A DNA stretch of 64,000 nt, taken from assembly GCA_951217055.1 (NCBI GenBank), contig OX578282.1, forward strand, positions 47,488,329 to 47,552,328, written 5' to 3'. Under the pieces are notes generated by a model. That model was not told where the DNA came from. It saw only the letters and a program-made list of their open reading frames with translations, and searched no databases. This document shows, in pieces, positions 22,970 through 40,200 of this stretch (its first letter is position 1; every line of letters begins with the position of its first letter). The translations under genes were made by a program, and so were the position numbers. This DNA is from Gerris lacustris (lineage: Eukaryota > Arthropoda > Insecta > Hemiptera > Gerridae).

Positions 22970-25900
22970 TTAGATTTTAATTTTGATTTCAGTAAAAAAC
23001 TGAAAAATGGATTTATAAATATTGATTGATCTACTGGACAAAAGAGTTGTGTAGCTAAAGGGGAGGGTTATATGATTTTGTATGCGCTGGAATAAAACAT
23101 GTCTCTGCTTAGCAAATTTCTTACAAGACATAACGATGTGCTCTAGATCTTCTCTTTCATTGCATGTAGTACAATTTGGGTTATCAACTTTTCTTATTTT
23201 ATGCAGATATGATTTGCAAATTCCATGGTTTGATCGCAAACGAATCATAAGAACAATTAGGTAACGCTGTTCTGATATTCCTTTAAACCACGGTGTCCTT
23301 CCAATGTGATTATTAATAGTTTTATAAAAAGATCCTGAAGCACAGTTGTTATTCCATTCTGTCCATTGCTGAAGAGCTTTGTCGTTAATATGTCTGTAAT
23401 AATCTCGGAAAGGTACCTTGTAGTGGATACCATATAAAATAGTAGATTCATCATCAAAACAACTCAACTTAGCCAGACTGTCGGCCTTTTCATTGGGAGC
23501 TATACCTGCGTGACCTTTCAACCATACAAATGTTAATGTTTTATCTTGTTTGTTCACATAGTTTGATAACAATAATATTTCTGAAAAGAGATGATTATTT
23601 ATACAGTTATTGTTTTTATTTTTAATTGCCTCCACCACACTTTTACTGTCTGTAAAAATAACTATGTTTTCGTTCCTAATATTAGCAGCGTATTTTAGAG
23701 CTTCTATAATGGCGATTAACTCAGTAGAATAGCTCGAAAAATATTTGTATAATTTTATAGAGTGACACTTATTTCCGGTGTAATCAAAATAACCACATCC
23801 TGCGTTTTCCTTGCATTTTGAGCCGTCTGTGAAGATATACTGAGCATCAGGCCAGAGATGATGAACCCTTTCCCAGAAGACACTGTTTCTAATTGGGAAA
23901 GGGTACTGAGAAAAATCTTCAAGGAATTTTGTAGTTATATTATTTATAACGTCTTCGTAGCTAAGTAAATCATAAGGGCATTTCGGGTATATGTATGTGA
24001 AGAGGCGGAAAGAGGCTGTTTTTACAAAGCTATAAACTAGTGGAGGGGTCTTCTTTTTACTCCAGTGAGGGGATGTAAGAACTGAATCAGATAATATGGA
24101 CAATTTTGATGAAGCGGATGTGTTCAAGGAGTAATTTCGCAATAAAAATCTGTCCGCGAGTACTTGACGTCTCACAAACAAAGGTGGTTCATTCGATTCA
24201 CAGTATAGAACAGGTAAGGGGGTAGAGGGGAGAAGGCCCAGGCATAACCTTAGGGCAATATTTTGTATCTTCTGTATCGGATCTAATTTATTGTCAGGCG
24301 CTTGCCCATAAAATATACTCCCAAAATCTAATACGGATCTTATAGTAGCACGATAATATAACAGACTTACAATAGGGTCTGCTCCCCACTGCGTTCGACA
24401 CACTGCTTTAAGTACATTTAAGTATTTTTCTGCTTTGCCCTTTATCTGGTTTATATGACTGGACCAGGACAGTTTACTATTTAAAATTAGCCCCAAAAAT
24501 CGAACCTCTCTTGACACACTCACACTAACTCCGTTGAGATTAACCACGTTCCCTATGTTAACCCTTCTCTTGAGGGTGAATGGACATACCACTGATTTAG
24601 CCAAGGATATTGTGAATTCTTTTTCTTTAGCCCATTCTGTCAAAGCCTCCATTACGTCTGAGAACAACACTTGAGCGTCCTCTATGCTTTTGGCCTTGGT
24701 GTAGAGGCAAATGTCGTCGGCATATTGTAACACATTAACTTCATTACAGAAATACGAATCTAAATCTGACACATATACGGAATATAAAAATGGCGAAAGA
24801 ATCCCGCCCTGGGGCAGGCCAACATACGACTTCCTGGGACCTATTTGCTGACCATTTATATTTAGGGATAATTCCCTCCCAGAAATTAACGACATAATAT
24901 TTTGAACAAGGGAAGGGGGCAAACCGACGAGAATTAGCCTGTTGTATAATTTAAACAAATTCACACTGTCATAGGCCCCAGCAATATCTACAAAAAGAGC
25001 GAATACACTGTGTCCCATTGAAAATGCGCGATATATGTCGGACGTAAGAATAGCCTGGGGTTGTGTGATCGATCGAAATTTTCGAAAACCATACTGAGAG
25101 TTCGGAAGTAGTCCTTGACCTTCGAGCCACCATTCCAATCTGTGTTTTACGATTCTTTCATACGTTTTCTTGATACAAGAAGACAGCACAATTGGCCGGT
25201 ACGAATCAACATCCCTAGGATTTTTTCCCGGTTTTAATACTGGTACTATTTTTTCCTCGTACCATTGGAGAGGGAAAGAAAGTTCTCCTTTAAAGAATTT
25301 ATTGAAAAGAGTAAGAAGAATTAATTTGTAAGTGAATGTTAGATTATAGAGCATAGAATAATGAATCCGATCTAAGCCGGGACAAGAGTTATTGTTTTTC
25401 TTTAAAGCGATAATTAGTTCTTGTATAGAGAAAGGATTAAGTAGTGGATCGGCACTTCGATCCCAACCTCCACCAACTATTTCGGGGTAGAGTACGAATT
25501 GGTTAACTGAATCTGGTGTAAGTTTTTTAAGAAGTACATAAGAGCTTTCCTTATCTATTTGAGGAGGGTTAAAAGTTACTCCCCTATTTTTTAAATTTTT
25601 GAAAATTTTCCAAATATTTTTTATTGGAGTTTGGCCATTTAAATTTGAACAGAATGCTTTCCACGAAGTACGCTTTGTATGTCTTACTGTCCATCGTGCT
25701 TTGGCTTCCGATCTTTTAAATTCTAAAAAGTTTGAAAGTGTGGGGTTATTTTTGTAGGCACGGATAGCTTGCTTTCTTTTCTCGTTCGTAACAGAACACT
25801 CATCATTTCACCAAAATTTAGTTTTTGAGAGCGACCCGTATCCCTTAGTTTGAGGTATAGCTTTAATACTAGCATTATTTATATCCGCCTCAAATTGATT

Positions 25901-26692
25901 ATAATCATATTGATGCCAAACGTCTTGCGGAGGAGCTGATGACAATAGTTCTGAGCGATAAAGATCCCAATCCGCTTTTTTAACATTCCACCTAAGTGAT
26001 CTAGAACTATTCTTGATTTTTAAGAATGACGTTAAAAGAACAGGATAGTGATTTGAGCCTAAGGGGTCCGGCCAAACCGACCAAGTAAAAAGAGAGACAA
26101 GTTCTGGCGAACAAAACGAGATGTCTATGGCTGAATTACGATGATGAGCCAATTCTTTTACTAAAGTAGGGGAACCATCGTTTAGGAATATTAAGTCAGA
26201 TGAATGGGCAGCTGATAACAATTTAGAACCGAAACGGTCGGTAAAATCACAGCCCCAGGCTATGTGATGACAGTTGAAATCGCCAGCAACAATAAGAGGA
26301 CCAGATACAGACTGGAAAAGTCGGCACCAATCATTCTCAGCAATATTGTTATTTGGTTTGTTATAAACAGATAGGATATTAATTTTTTTAAAATTACCAA
26401 ACGAAAATAATTCTATACCAGTACACATAACATCTTGAAATTGGGGAAGGTTATTTAGGGGATTATAATGGTAACAAGTTTTTATAAGTATAGCCACACC
26501 GGCCCGACCATCTTGACGGTCCTGGCGCACTACATTATATCCTGAAAATGAGACGATATGATTGGGTTTAAACCAAGTTTCAGACAACAGAGCTATGTCG
26601 ATATTTTCATGAAGCAAAAAGTATTCCAACGTCCCTTTGTTCGAAACAACAGAACGACCATTCCATTGCATTATGTTTAAACCTTGATTCAT
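22970..26692 (-). pseudogene. LINE ORF2: endonuclease, reverse transcriptase, RNase H (one stop)
   Basis: The 1,241-codon frame from ATG 26692 to the stop at 22970 is broken only by one TGA at 25808-25810, where the context (FW-stop-NDEC) points to a lost tryptophan codon. Domains in order: apurinic-like endonuclease with MQWNGRS, AGDFNCHH and GSNHYP (26690-26040); reverse transcriptase with GLPQGGILSP and the YADD active site (about 25200-24400); RNase H with FTDGSK, TDSKSVVEAI and GHAGIAPNEKAD (about 23850-23470); and a C-terminal CxxC...H...C region (CTTCNEREDLEHIVMSC). The protein would nick the target and prime reverse transcription there. No frameshifts suggests fairly recent insertion. 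Confidence 0.9.
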
Positions 26693-26694
26693 TA

Positions 26695-27162
26695 TTACAT
26701 ATTGTTAATTCTCTCTAAGACTAGAGCTTTGAGCTCAGATTCAGAGAGTGAGTAAGTTTTATTATTAATTATTTGATGTATAACAGAAAGGACAGCTTCA
26801 ACAAAAAGAGATGTATTTGGTGTAGGCGTATTTGTTTGTTGTTGTTTATTGTTTTGCGTTGAGGGGAAATCTAAATATCTATTAAAATTAGTATCTACGG
26901 GTGTTGAGGGTAAACTCAAGCTCGGGTGTTTATTATAATATGTGTGTTTTGACAACATTAGACCTCCTGGACGATTTTTAGGTATATTATCAGATTTTAA
27001 TAATAAGTGCGAGTGATCTGGGGGTGTGTCTGGAGAGCTTTCAGTCCGTAACCGCTTTTGGCCGCCCGCGTTTGGCTGTTGACGGACTGTGCGCCTATTC
27101 GACGTTGTTGGAGTTAAGATAGTTGATGATTGATGGTTGATAACTTCTAAGTGATCCCTTAT
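26695..27162 (-). pseudogene. LINE ORF1, C-terminal fragment
   Basis: The minus-strand frame ends with NNM-stop at 26695 and stays open upstream to a TAG near 27163, without an obvious start codon. It is rich in Pro, Thr, Ser, Asn and Gln and shows no zinc knuckle. Its position 2 bp before ORF2 marks it as the gag-like nucleic-acid-binding protein, truncated at its 5' end. Confidence 0.6.
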
Positions 27163-27229
27163 CTACCCCTTTTCCTATCCTGGAATCAAAACTAAGAGAT
27201 TTATGTCTATTCTGACCAAAACAAAAACG

Positions 27230-27812
27230 GTCCGAGACAACTCAGACAAACTTACTCATATACGAGGTCATAATTATTTGGCCCAGTGTTTTATTAGTTT
27301 TCGTATGTAAATTTAATTATTATTGAACATTTCATCAAAATTTATCATAAAAATAACATCTCCTAGGTGGGGAATCGAACCCGGACTCTCTCCGTCCGCG
27401 TTTTAAGCTTATTTCTCAGGAACTAGATTTTTCCCGGGAAAACCGCTTATATCGTTAGATTTGTATTTAAATGGGCTACATTATAGAATTTTTTAATCAA
27501 AATCGTCGGAACCGTTTTTGAGAAATACATTTTTTTTCACGTTTCTTCAGAGTTCTTGGGGGGTAGCGCCCCCAAATTTGGAGCTAAAATTCGTTTCTCG
27601 ATTTCGCCTCATGGCGTGACTTTTCTGAACATGTATGCCAAATTTCGTCAAACTATGCCCAGTAGTTTAGGCTCCAGGCATCTGCACAGATAGACGACAG
27701 ACAGCCAGACATTTTTTAAAAACCACTTTTTTGGACTCAGGGGACCTCGAAACCTGTAAATCCATCAAAATCTCAAACATCACAATACTTTCTCTTTGTA
27801 TGAGAAAGTAAA
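27230..27812. repeat. SINE-like repeat, copy 2
   Basis: Same family as 6002-6602, with GTCCGAGACAACTCAGACAA at the left and the TTTCTCTTTGTATGAGAA hairpin at the right. The tRNA T-arm box is GGGAATCGAACCCGG at 27371-27385, closer to the tRNA consensus than in copy 1. Confidence 0.85.
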
Positions 27813-29418
27813 AAAACCAATGAAGAAAAATCAAATTGTTATATTTAATAATTAAACTAAGAAGAGGCTCTAAGCAAGTGAGCTCCTGTCTAAATCACTG
27901 GGGGAAATTTCACACTATCAATATAGTCTTTTTTTATTTATTTACAAGAAAAAGCAATTGATAAAGAGTGATTTATTCTCAGTGATTATACAAGCTAGTG
28001 CATCGCTTAAAATAACAGCTTTTTCTCTTAAAAATAAATAGAGAAAGCTAAAAATATGATAAAATATTCTTTATATATAAGTATGTTTTCTTTTGAAAGT
28101 AGCTGCAATTTTTTTATTTCAATATTAATATTTTTTTTCAGTTACAAGTAGAATGAACAAAATCATTAATAAACTGAACCATATCACAAAAAACTTTTGA
28201 ATGACCATTATGGTTTCACACTGGGCAATGATTGTCACCGCTGCACAATAGTGACGTTTTTTATGTGATGCTGAAAACTGAAATATATAGCGCACAATGA
28301 GAGCTTTCACAGACAGAAATGTCACCCTGTGTGAACCCCCCCACGAATACCATTTCCAATTTTTTAATTTTTTTTTTACTAAACTTAGTAACAAAGTTAA
28401 ATTTGATTAGCTTGCTATGAAAAAAGCAATTAAATAAATTAGAAAGAATGAATGAGGTTTAAACATAAGTAATAAGGTTAATAATAATATACAAGTTTAT
28501 ATTTAATTATTTTTTGAAAGTTTTTACAAATAATCCACATAATTAATATTAAATAAATAAAAAATACGTCAATAATTAATAATAAATATAAATATTGGTC
28601 AATAATTTAAAAACCAATTTTCATCGACAAATAATTTACTATAACAAGGATGTCGAGGCTTTAGAAAACAGCATTCCTATAAAAGAAGAAAAGAGTTCTC
28701 ATAGGTAGACGATAGGGAAGAATGTAAGGAAAGAAAACATGGGTGAAAGTGCATCATATTTATCAGATCAGACAAGTTATACTTATAGGTAAGTCCATTC
28801 GATAAAATTAATTAAATTTCTATAACAAATTATTAAATCTAAAAGCCCAAATTAACTGAAATGTAAAGAACAGAAGGAATTTAACAAGGTTGGATGAAAT
28901 GAGTTAATTGTGATCTGGAGTTGTCAAAATGTAAAATGAACAAGACAATAGGTAATTTCTTAAACCTATAAAAATATAGCATAATTGATCATACTTTATT
29001 TGTACTAATTTTAATAAAAGAAGATTGTATGATTCAATCATTTCAACATTATCATGATTGAATTAGCTTACTGACACATAATATAGTTCAATTTAGTGAT
29101 GATAGTATATGAGTTCAATTTAGTCTTCAGCTTTGTGTATATGAGAGCCCTTAATTTACACATAATCCAAGGTATTTAAGGAACTCAATATTCAACTCCA
29201 CTGACAAACTATTTTAGTTTTGTGTTCACAAGATATACTATTATTCTAAATATTCAAGGAATAACATATTTATATTTGAAGAATATTCAGTTAAAGGTAC
29301 ATCTCATTGACATGCTACAGTTTCAGTGTCTAAACCAAAGAATAAATAGAAAATATTCTTATGTTAATTTAATTGGGTATCAGAGGAAAAACACTTTTAT
29401 ACAATAACAATACATGTC
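27813..29418. other. Intergenic, no gene seen
   Basis: AT-rich sequence downstream of NKAP. The short minus-strand frame at 28125-28394 has no recognisable motif. A CACTGGG...CCCTGTGTG-like inverted pair (about 28215-28340) hints at an old MITE. The NKAP 3' untranslated region should occupy the upper end. Confidence 0.5.
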
Positions 29419-34821
<5,403 letters not shown>

Positions 34822-35654
34822 GATGTTAAAATTATATTATTCGGTCTGCCTGGAGTTTAGAATCGACTTGACAAATACGACATAATTGTTTAATAAACAC
34901 GCCAATCAAAGAATGGACATTTTACAAAATGAGCAATGAACTATTCTCAATCTTACGTTAAATTATGAAAACGAAAACACAAACAAACCAACTCGTTCGT
35001 TATCAGTATTTCTATTATTTTAATTTTATCAACTGAAACTGAAATGAAGCGTGTTCGAATTGAAGCATCAAATGTTTGGAGATTGAAAGACGGGGTAGCC
35101 AGAGGGGGAAACATCCTGCTTTGGCGCCAAAGTTAAAGGCACTTTTCCTTTTGTTTTAATTTTGCTTCACTATTCTAGTTGTCTAGTTGTATTAGATTAG
35201 CATAACTATTTATGCTATATAAGTTTAAATTATTTTGATGATTTGACGATGGTAACCTTTTTACTGCTTCAGTGCATTTGGTTTTGGTTCGGTAAGAAAA
35301 TGTCTTAATGCTTATTATTGCATTACGTTATAATTTATTTCCTTAAGTTAAATATGGCGAATTTAGCATTAAGCATCAACAATGTAATTTTTCTTATTTG
35401 TTAGTCAATTTTCCAAATGTATATTTATTTCGTAGATTAATGAGCAAAATTTAAGGGATTGAAAAATTTAAGTTATCTAGCTTACTTATTCTCACTATTA
35501 GCGGATTCACCACCTTCACATAGCTGCCTTTTTGCGTTTTACAAACTTTTTTTAGGGTCTAATAAAGAGAGGTTTCTAGAATTATTTCAAAAAGACGAAC
35601 CATGCTTTTTAAAGCCTTATAATATAACTATGCCCTTTTCTGAAGGTTTATTGT
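34822..35654 (-). promoter_or_regulatory. NKAP: NKAP upstream region
   Basis: Intergenic DNA between the NKAP start and the BEL element. No TATA box is clear near the gene. A GC-richer patch near 35090-35130 (CAGAGGGGGAAACATCC, TTTGGCGCCAAAG) may be promoter-proximal; TTTGGCGCC resembles an E2F-type site. The short plus-strand frame at 35459-35659 has no recognisable family and ends at the BEL insertion. Confidence 0.35.
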
Positions 35655-35796
35655 TGTAATGGTTTTGTTATTATTTTGATTATGTCAAGTTGTTTTTTTG
35701 ACAGTTTTTTTAATTGTTCTTGAAAATTATATTGAATTTGTTAAAGGGATACTTTCATATAATACGTAGTGTAGTATTTAGTGTGAGGACATCACA
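35655..35796 (+). repeat. 5' LTR of BEL/Pao element
   Basis: 142 bp from TGTAATGGTTTTG to GGACATCACA, same as 41404-41545 base for base by eye. Short for the family but with normal TG...CA ends. Confidence 0.93.
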
Positions 35797-35902
35797 TTAA
35801 ACTGGTCCTTTGGGTTTCGTGTTACACAGTGATATAAATTTCGTCATTTGTATTAAACTACTGACAAATTTTGCCGTAAATTTTCAGTAGCGAAAAATAA
35901 AA

Positions 35903-37219
35903 ATGAGCGAAGCCGGTAGTCTTCCAGCCAGGAAAAGTACACGGAAAACTGCAGGAAAGCCACCTATAAGGTATGATCCTTGCCAACCTTTAACTATTAA
36001 TAAAATTGAAGTAACGAACTTTGATAGATGAAGATGAAAATGAAGTCTGCAATGAAGAGACGGTAGAAGATAAACACATCCATCAAGAAAGATAGCTTTG
36101 ATAGAAGCAGAAGCAGCGCTAAAGGCAGCATCTGTGAAGTCAAATAGTTCTAGAGCATCAAGTATTAACTTGGTAGATATGGAAGAAATCACTTATCTTG
36201 AAAAGGTAAAATCATGGTTAGATAAACCAATTACAAGCGAAGGAAAATGCGAGTTGAAACCAGTGTTTGAAATAGAAAAACAAAGAGAAAATCAAGAATC
36301 TTCATCAGCACATTTAATAAAAGATTTTACAACAGCAACCCAAGCCATGACTGAAGCTTTCCAAAATATTGCAAAATCAAGCGCAGAAAAAGCATTGAAT
36401 AAACAAATTTTAGGTCGAAAATTACCAGAGTTTTCAGGAAACCCCGAAGATTGGCCGATGTTTATTTCATTGTACAAAAGCTCTACAGCAAAGTGTAAAT
36501 TCAGCGACGAAGAAAATATGGTAAGGTTGCATAAAGCTTTAACCGGAAAAGCGTTATTGGCAGTAAAATCTTTATTTGTCTCCCCATTAAATTTAAGAAC
36601 AGTAATAAGTATTCTAGAAACCAGGTTTGGCAGGCCGGAGCTAATAATAGAAACAATGATAAACAAAGCTCGGTCTTTGCCCTCAATATCTAGTGAAAAC
36701 CCCGATAATATAATAAATTTTGCAACAAATATTCAAAACATGACAGCAACAGCTGTATCTCTAAATTTAAGTTCATACATAACAAATCCAACCCTTTTGA
36801 AAGAACTCATGTCAAAATTACCGGTTTACTTTAAGTATGAGTGGGCCAAAAATGTGAGACGTAAAGGAATAACATTGCCTACTTTGTTAAATTTTTCAGA
36901 ATGGTTAGAAGAAGCAGCTTCATTTGCTAGTTTACTAAGTAAGCCCTCTACTTCGTATGATCCGGGCGTTCGTAAAGCAGACAACAAAGTGTCAAAACCT
37001 AGTAGACAAAATGTGTTGTCAACAAATGAAAATAGTGACACAATTGAGAAAAGAACAAGCTCATGTGCATTTTGCACAATAGATAACGATCACTCGATAA
37101 CCAAATGCAAGAAAATTCTAGCTTTAAGTGTGAACGACAGATGGGAGTGGGCTGTCACAACGAATTTGCTTTGCGTGCCTAAAGAAATCCCCTCATCGTG
37201 TAACCGACTGTCGATTTAA
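35903..37219 (+). pseudogene. BEL/Pao gag, disrupted
   Basis: The frame starts at ATG 35903 (MSEAGSLPARKSTRK) and stops at TGA 36029-36031, the first bases of the duplicated 67-bp segment. The same frame reopens from about 36098 to 37219 (TTG at 36098 is only the first possible codon). The large part has the BEL gag core (LPEFSGNPEDWPMFISLYKS) and a zinc knuckle CAFCTIDNDHSITKC. The second knuckle, CFACLKKSPHRVTDC, lies in the pol frame at 37167-37211. The gag frame therefore ends wrongly at 37219, consistent with loss of two bases just before 37167. Gag would form the particle and bind RNA. Confidence 0.85.
36024..36090 (+). repeat. 67-bp pol segment duplicated in gag (copy A)
   Basis: Exactly repeats 37308-37374. 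The segment starts ATAGATGAAGATGAAAATGA and ends CCATCAAGAAA. Here it introduces the stop at 36029; the flanks share the 9-mer CTTTGATAG (36019-36027 and 36095-36103). Confidence 0.9.
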
Positions 37220-40200
37220 GAAAAGGTGTGGCATAAATGGCTGCCAAAAGGTCCACCACCCACTCCTCCATGCTTCTCCAAATGAAATAGACCAGTGTAA
37301 TCTACAAATAGATGAAGATGAAAATGAAGTCTGCAATGAAGAGACGGTAGAAGATAAACACATCCATCAAGAAACAAATGACGATCAAGATCAAGGACAA
37401 GATGTTCACGTAATAGGGAATGATCAAGAAGAAGAACACTTGCTTCAAGCTAGGAATGTTGGCAGACGAGTCTTACTCAAAGTAGCTCCAATCACCATCA
37501 TAGGTACCAATAAATCCATTGAAACGTTCGCACTATTTGATGAAGCCAGCACAGTTAGTCTTATTGACACGGAACTAGCAGAAGAGGTAGGCTTAACTGG
37601 ACCCATCCAACCTTTAAAGATATTTTGGACAAACTCTAGCTACTACGAGGACAACAAATCAAAAAGAATAAATTTAAGCGTACAAGGAAAATTAGATGAT
37701 ACTGTGTTTAATTTAGAAAATGTTCGTACAATGAAGCAATTAAATTTACCCTGCCACTCGGTAAATGCAACTAAATGTGCTAAACAGTGGAAACATTTAG
37801 AGCACCTTCCAATTAAAAATGTAAAAGATGTTAAGCCAAAGGTTCTTATTGGACAGGAGCATGTAGATCTGATCATCGCACGTGAAGTAGTGCAGGGACC
37901 GAGTAACGCACCTTTTGCATCCAGAACAAAGTTAGGTTGGGTAATTCACGGGAATATGTCATTGCTAAAAGATAGAGTAGATGCAGAGTTTTCTTATCAT
38001 TGCTACGCTGAAGAATCTGAGCTGGAAGATTTGCTTCGCCAAAGTATTCTAGCAGATAATTTAGTGAAACCTGGAGAAAGGGTTATGTCACCAGAAGATA
38101 AAAAAGGATTAAAAATTATGGAAACGACGTGCAAACAATTAGAAGATAAACATTGGGAAATTGGACTTCTATGGAAAAATGAAAATACAAGGCTACCGGA
38201 AAGCAAGACAACCGCGCTTCGAAGACTTTACTCAGTCGAAAAGAAAATGGACAAAGATGACATATTTGCTAAAAAGTATTGTGAACAAATTGAAAGCTTC
38301 GTGAAGAAAGGATATGCCCGAATACTTGGTGACGAAGAATCACGAATCGAGCCCGAAAAAACATGGTATTTGCCACATTTTGCTGTAAAGCATCCAGGTA
38401 AGCCAGATAAATTTCGATTTGTGTTTGATGCTCGGGCTAAATCAAATGGAGTATCCTTTAATGACAATCTAATAACTGGGCCTGACTTACTCAACTCAGT
38501 ACCGGGAGTCATACAATCCTTTCGAGAAAAAAGGTTTGCAGTAGTAGGAGATATTGAAGAAATGTTTTTACGGGTTAAAATCAAACCTGAAGATCAGGTT
38601 GCACAGCGATTTTTGTGGCGTGGTAAAGATAGATCACTACCACCAAAGGTATATCAAATGCAAGCGATGATATTTGGCTCTGCTTGTTCACCTAGTTGTG
38701 CCATTTTCGTTACTAGAAAAAATGCCGACAAAAATTCGAGAGAATTTCCTGCTGCTGTACAAGCAGTCTACAAAAATCACTACATGGACGACTATTTAGG
38801 TAGCTTTGACACGGAAAAAGAAGCTATAGATGTAGTAGATCAAGTAGTTAACTGCTATAAACGAGGAAATTTCTACATGCGAAATTGGATGAGTAATTCA
38901 GCAAAAATAATTGAGGGGATTCCCATAGAACTTCGGGCTAAAACGGTCGCAGAGTTAGAATTTGATCGTTGGCCAACCGCAGAACGAGTTCTAGGTTTGG
39001 TCTGGAACCCGAAAACGGATTACTTAAGCTTTTCTGATAGAGTGTTATGTAAATACGAATATATACTTAAGAAAACAACCGCACCAACCAAGAGAGAAGT
39101 GCTCAAGGTAGTCATGTCTGTTTATGATCCACTCGGTATATTGTCGCCTATAACGATACAAGGAAGGATGCTGCTACAACAAGTGTGGGCTGAAAAAATT
39201 GGATGGGACGATGTTATAAGCACAAGTCTTTTTAATAAATGGGTAGCATGGGCAGCCGAATTACATAACATCAAAAGCATCACAATTCCACGATGGTATG
39301 GATTTCATTCTAAAGAAACAAGTGAGGTGCAGTTGCACACTTTTTGTGATGGAAGCGAAAAAGGTTATGCTGCAGTATCATATCTGAGATTTATAGCGAA
39401 AAACGACTACATTTCAACATCTATAGTAATGGCAAAGGCACGAGTAACATCAGTCAAACCTATGACAATACCAAGAATTGAGCTTCAAGCTGCAGTAATG
39501 GGTTCGCAACTTGCATCAGTAGTAGAGGAAAGCCAGGAGACTAAGATCAATAAGAGGTTTTTTTGGACCGACTCGAAGATTGTATACAGCTGGATTCAAT
39601 CTACACCCAAGCGATTCAAAACATTCGTGGCAAATAGGATAGGGGAAATACACGAACTGACATTAAAAGAAGATTGGCATTGGCTGCCAACATCACTGAA
39701 TGTAGCAGACGATGCTACACGAGGCCAGTGGGATGTAAGAAAAGCAGAACGCTGGCTAAAAGGTCCTGAATTTCTACAAGAAAAAGAAGAATGCTGGCCA
39801 TTTCAGGTAGTAGAGCCAAGTAATGAACCCGACAAAGAAATAAGAAACGACTTAGTACTAAAAATTTCAGAAAAGGAAGAAGACTCTAGACCCCTCTTGC
39901 AGTGTGAAAGATTTTCAAAGTATTTGAGACTCGTAAGAAGTATGGCATGGGTACTAGTGTTTATAAACATTTGTAAAGAAAAAAGTAGAACGCGAAATAA
40001 AGGGTTTAAAAAAGAAATAACTCTGACAGAATTCGAAAGAGCAGAGAAAGTGCTTATTGCTCAAGCACAATATGAAAGCTTTTCGGAAGAAGTAAATAGT
40101 TTAAGAAAGAAGACGCCGATTAAAACTTCAAGTAGATTGTTCAAATTAACCCCCGTTCTTGATGATGACGGCCTACTACGACTACATGGTCGTCTTGAAA

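Larger units (their letters stand above)
22793..27165 (-). mobile_element. Non-LTR retrotransposon (LINE with RNase H)
   Basis: Minus-strand LINE. The T run at 22793-22820 is its 3' poly-A. It holds the C-terminal part of ORF1 (26695 to about 27160) and a full-length ORF2 (26692-22970) whose start lies immediately after the ORF1 stop. Endonuclease-RT-RNase H order suggests the I or R1-like group. The 5' end is missing: the ORF1 frame meets a stop near 27163 and no start codon is seen. No target duplication was identified. Confidence 0.88.
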
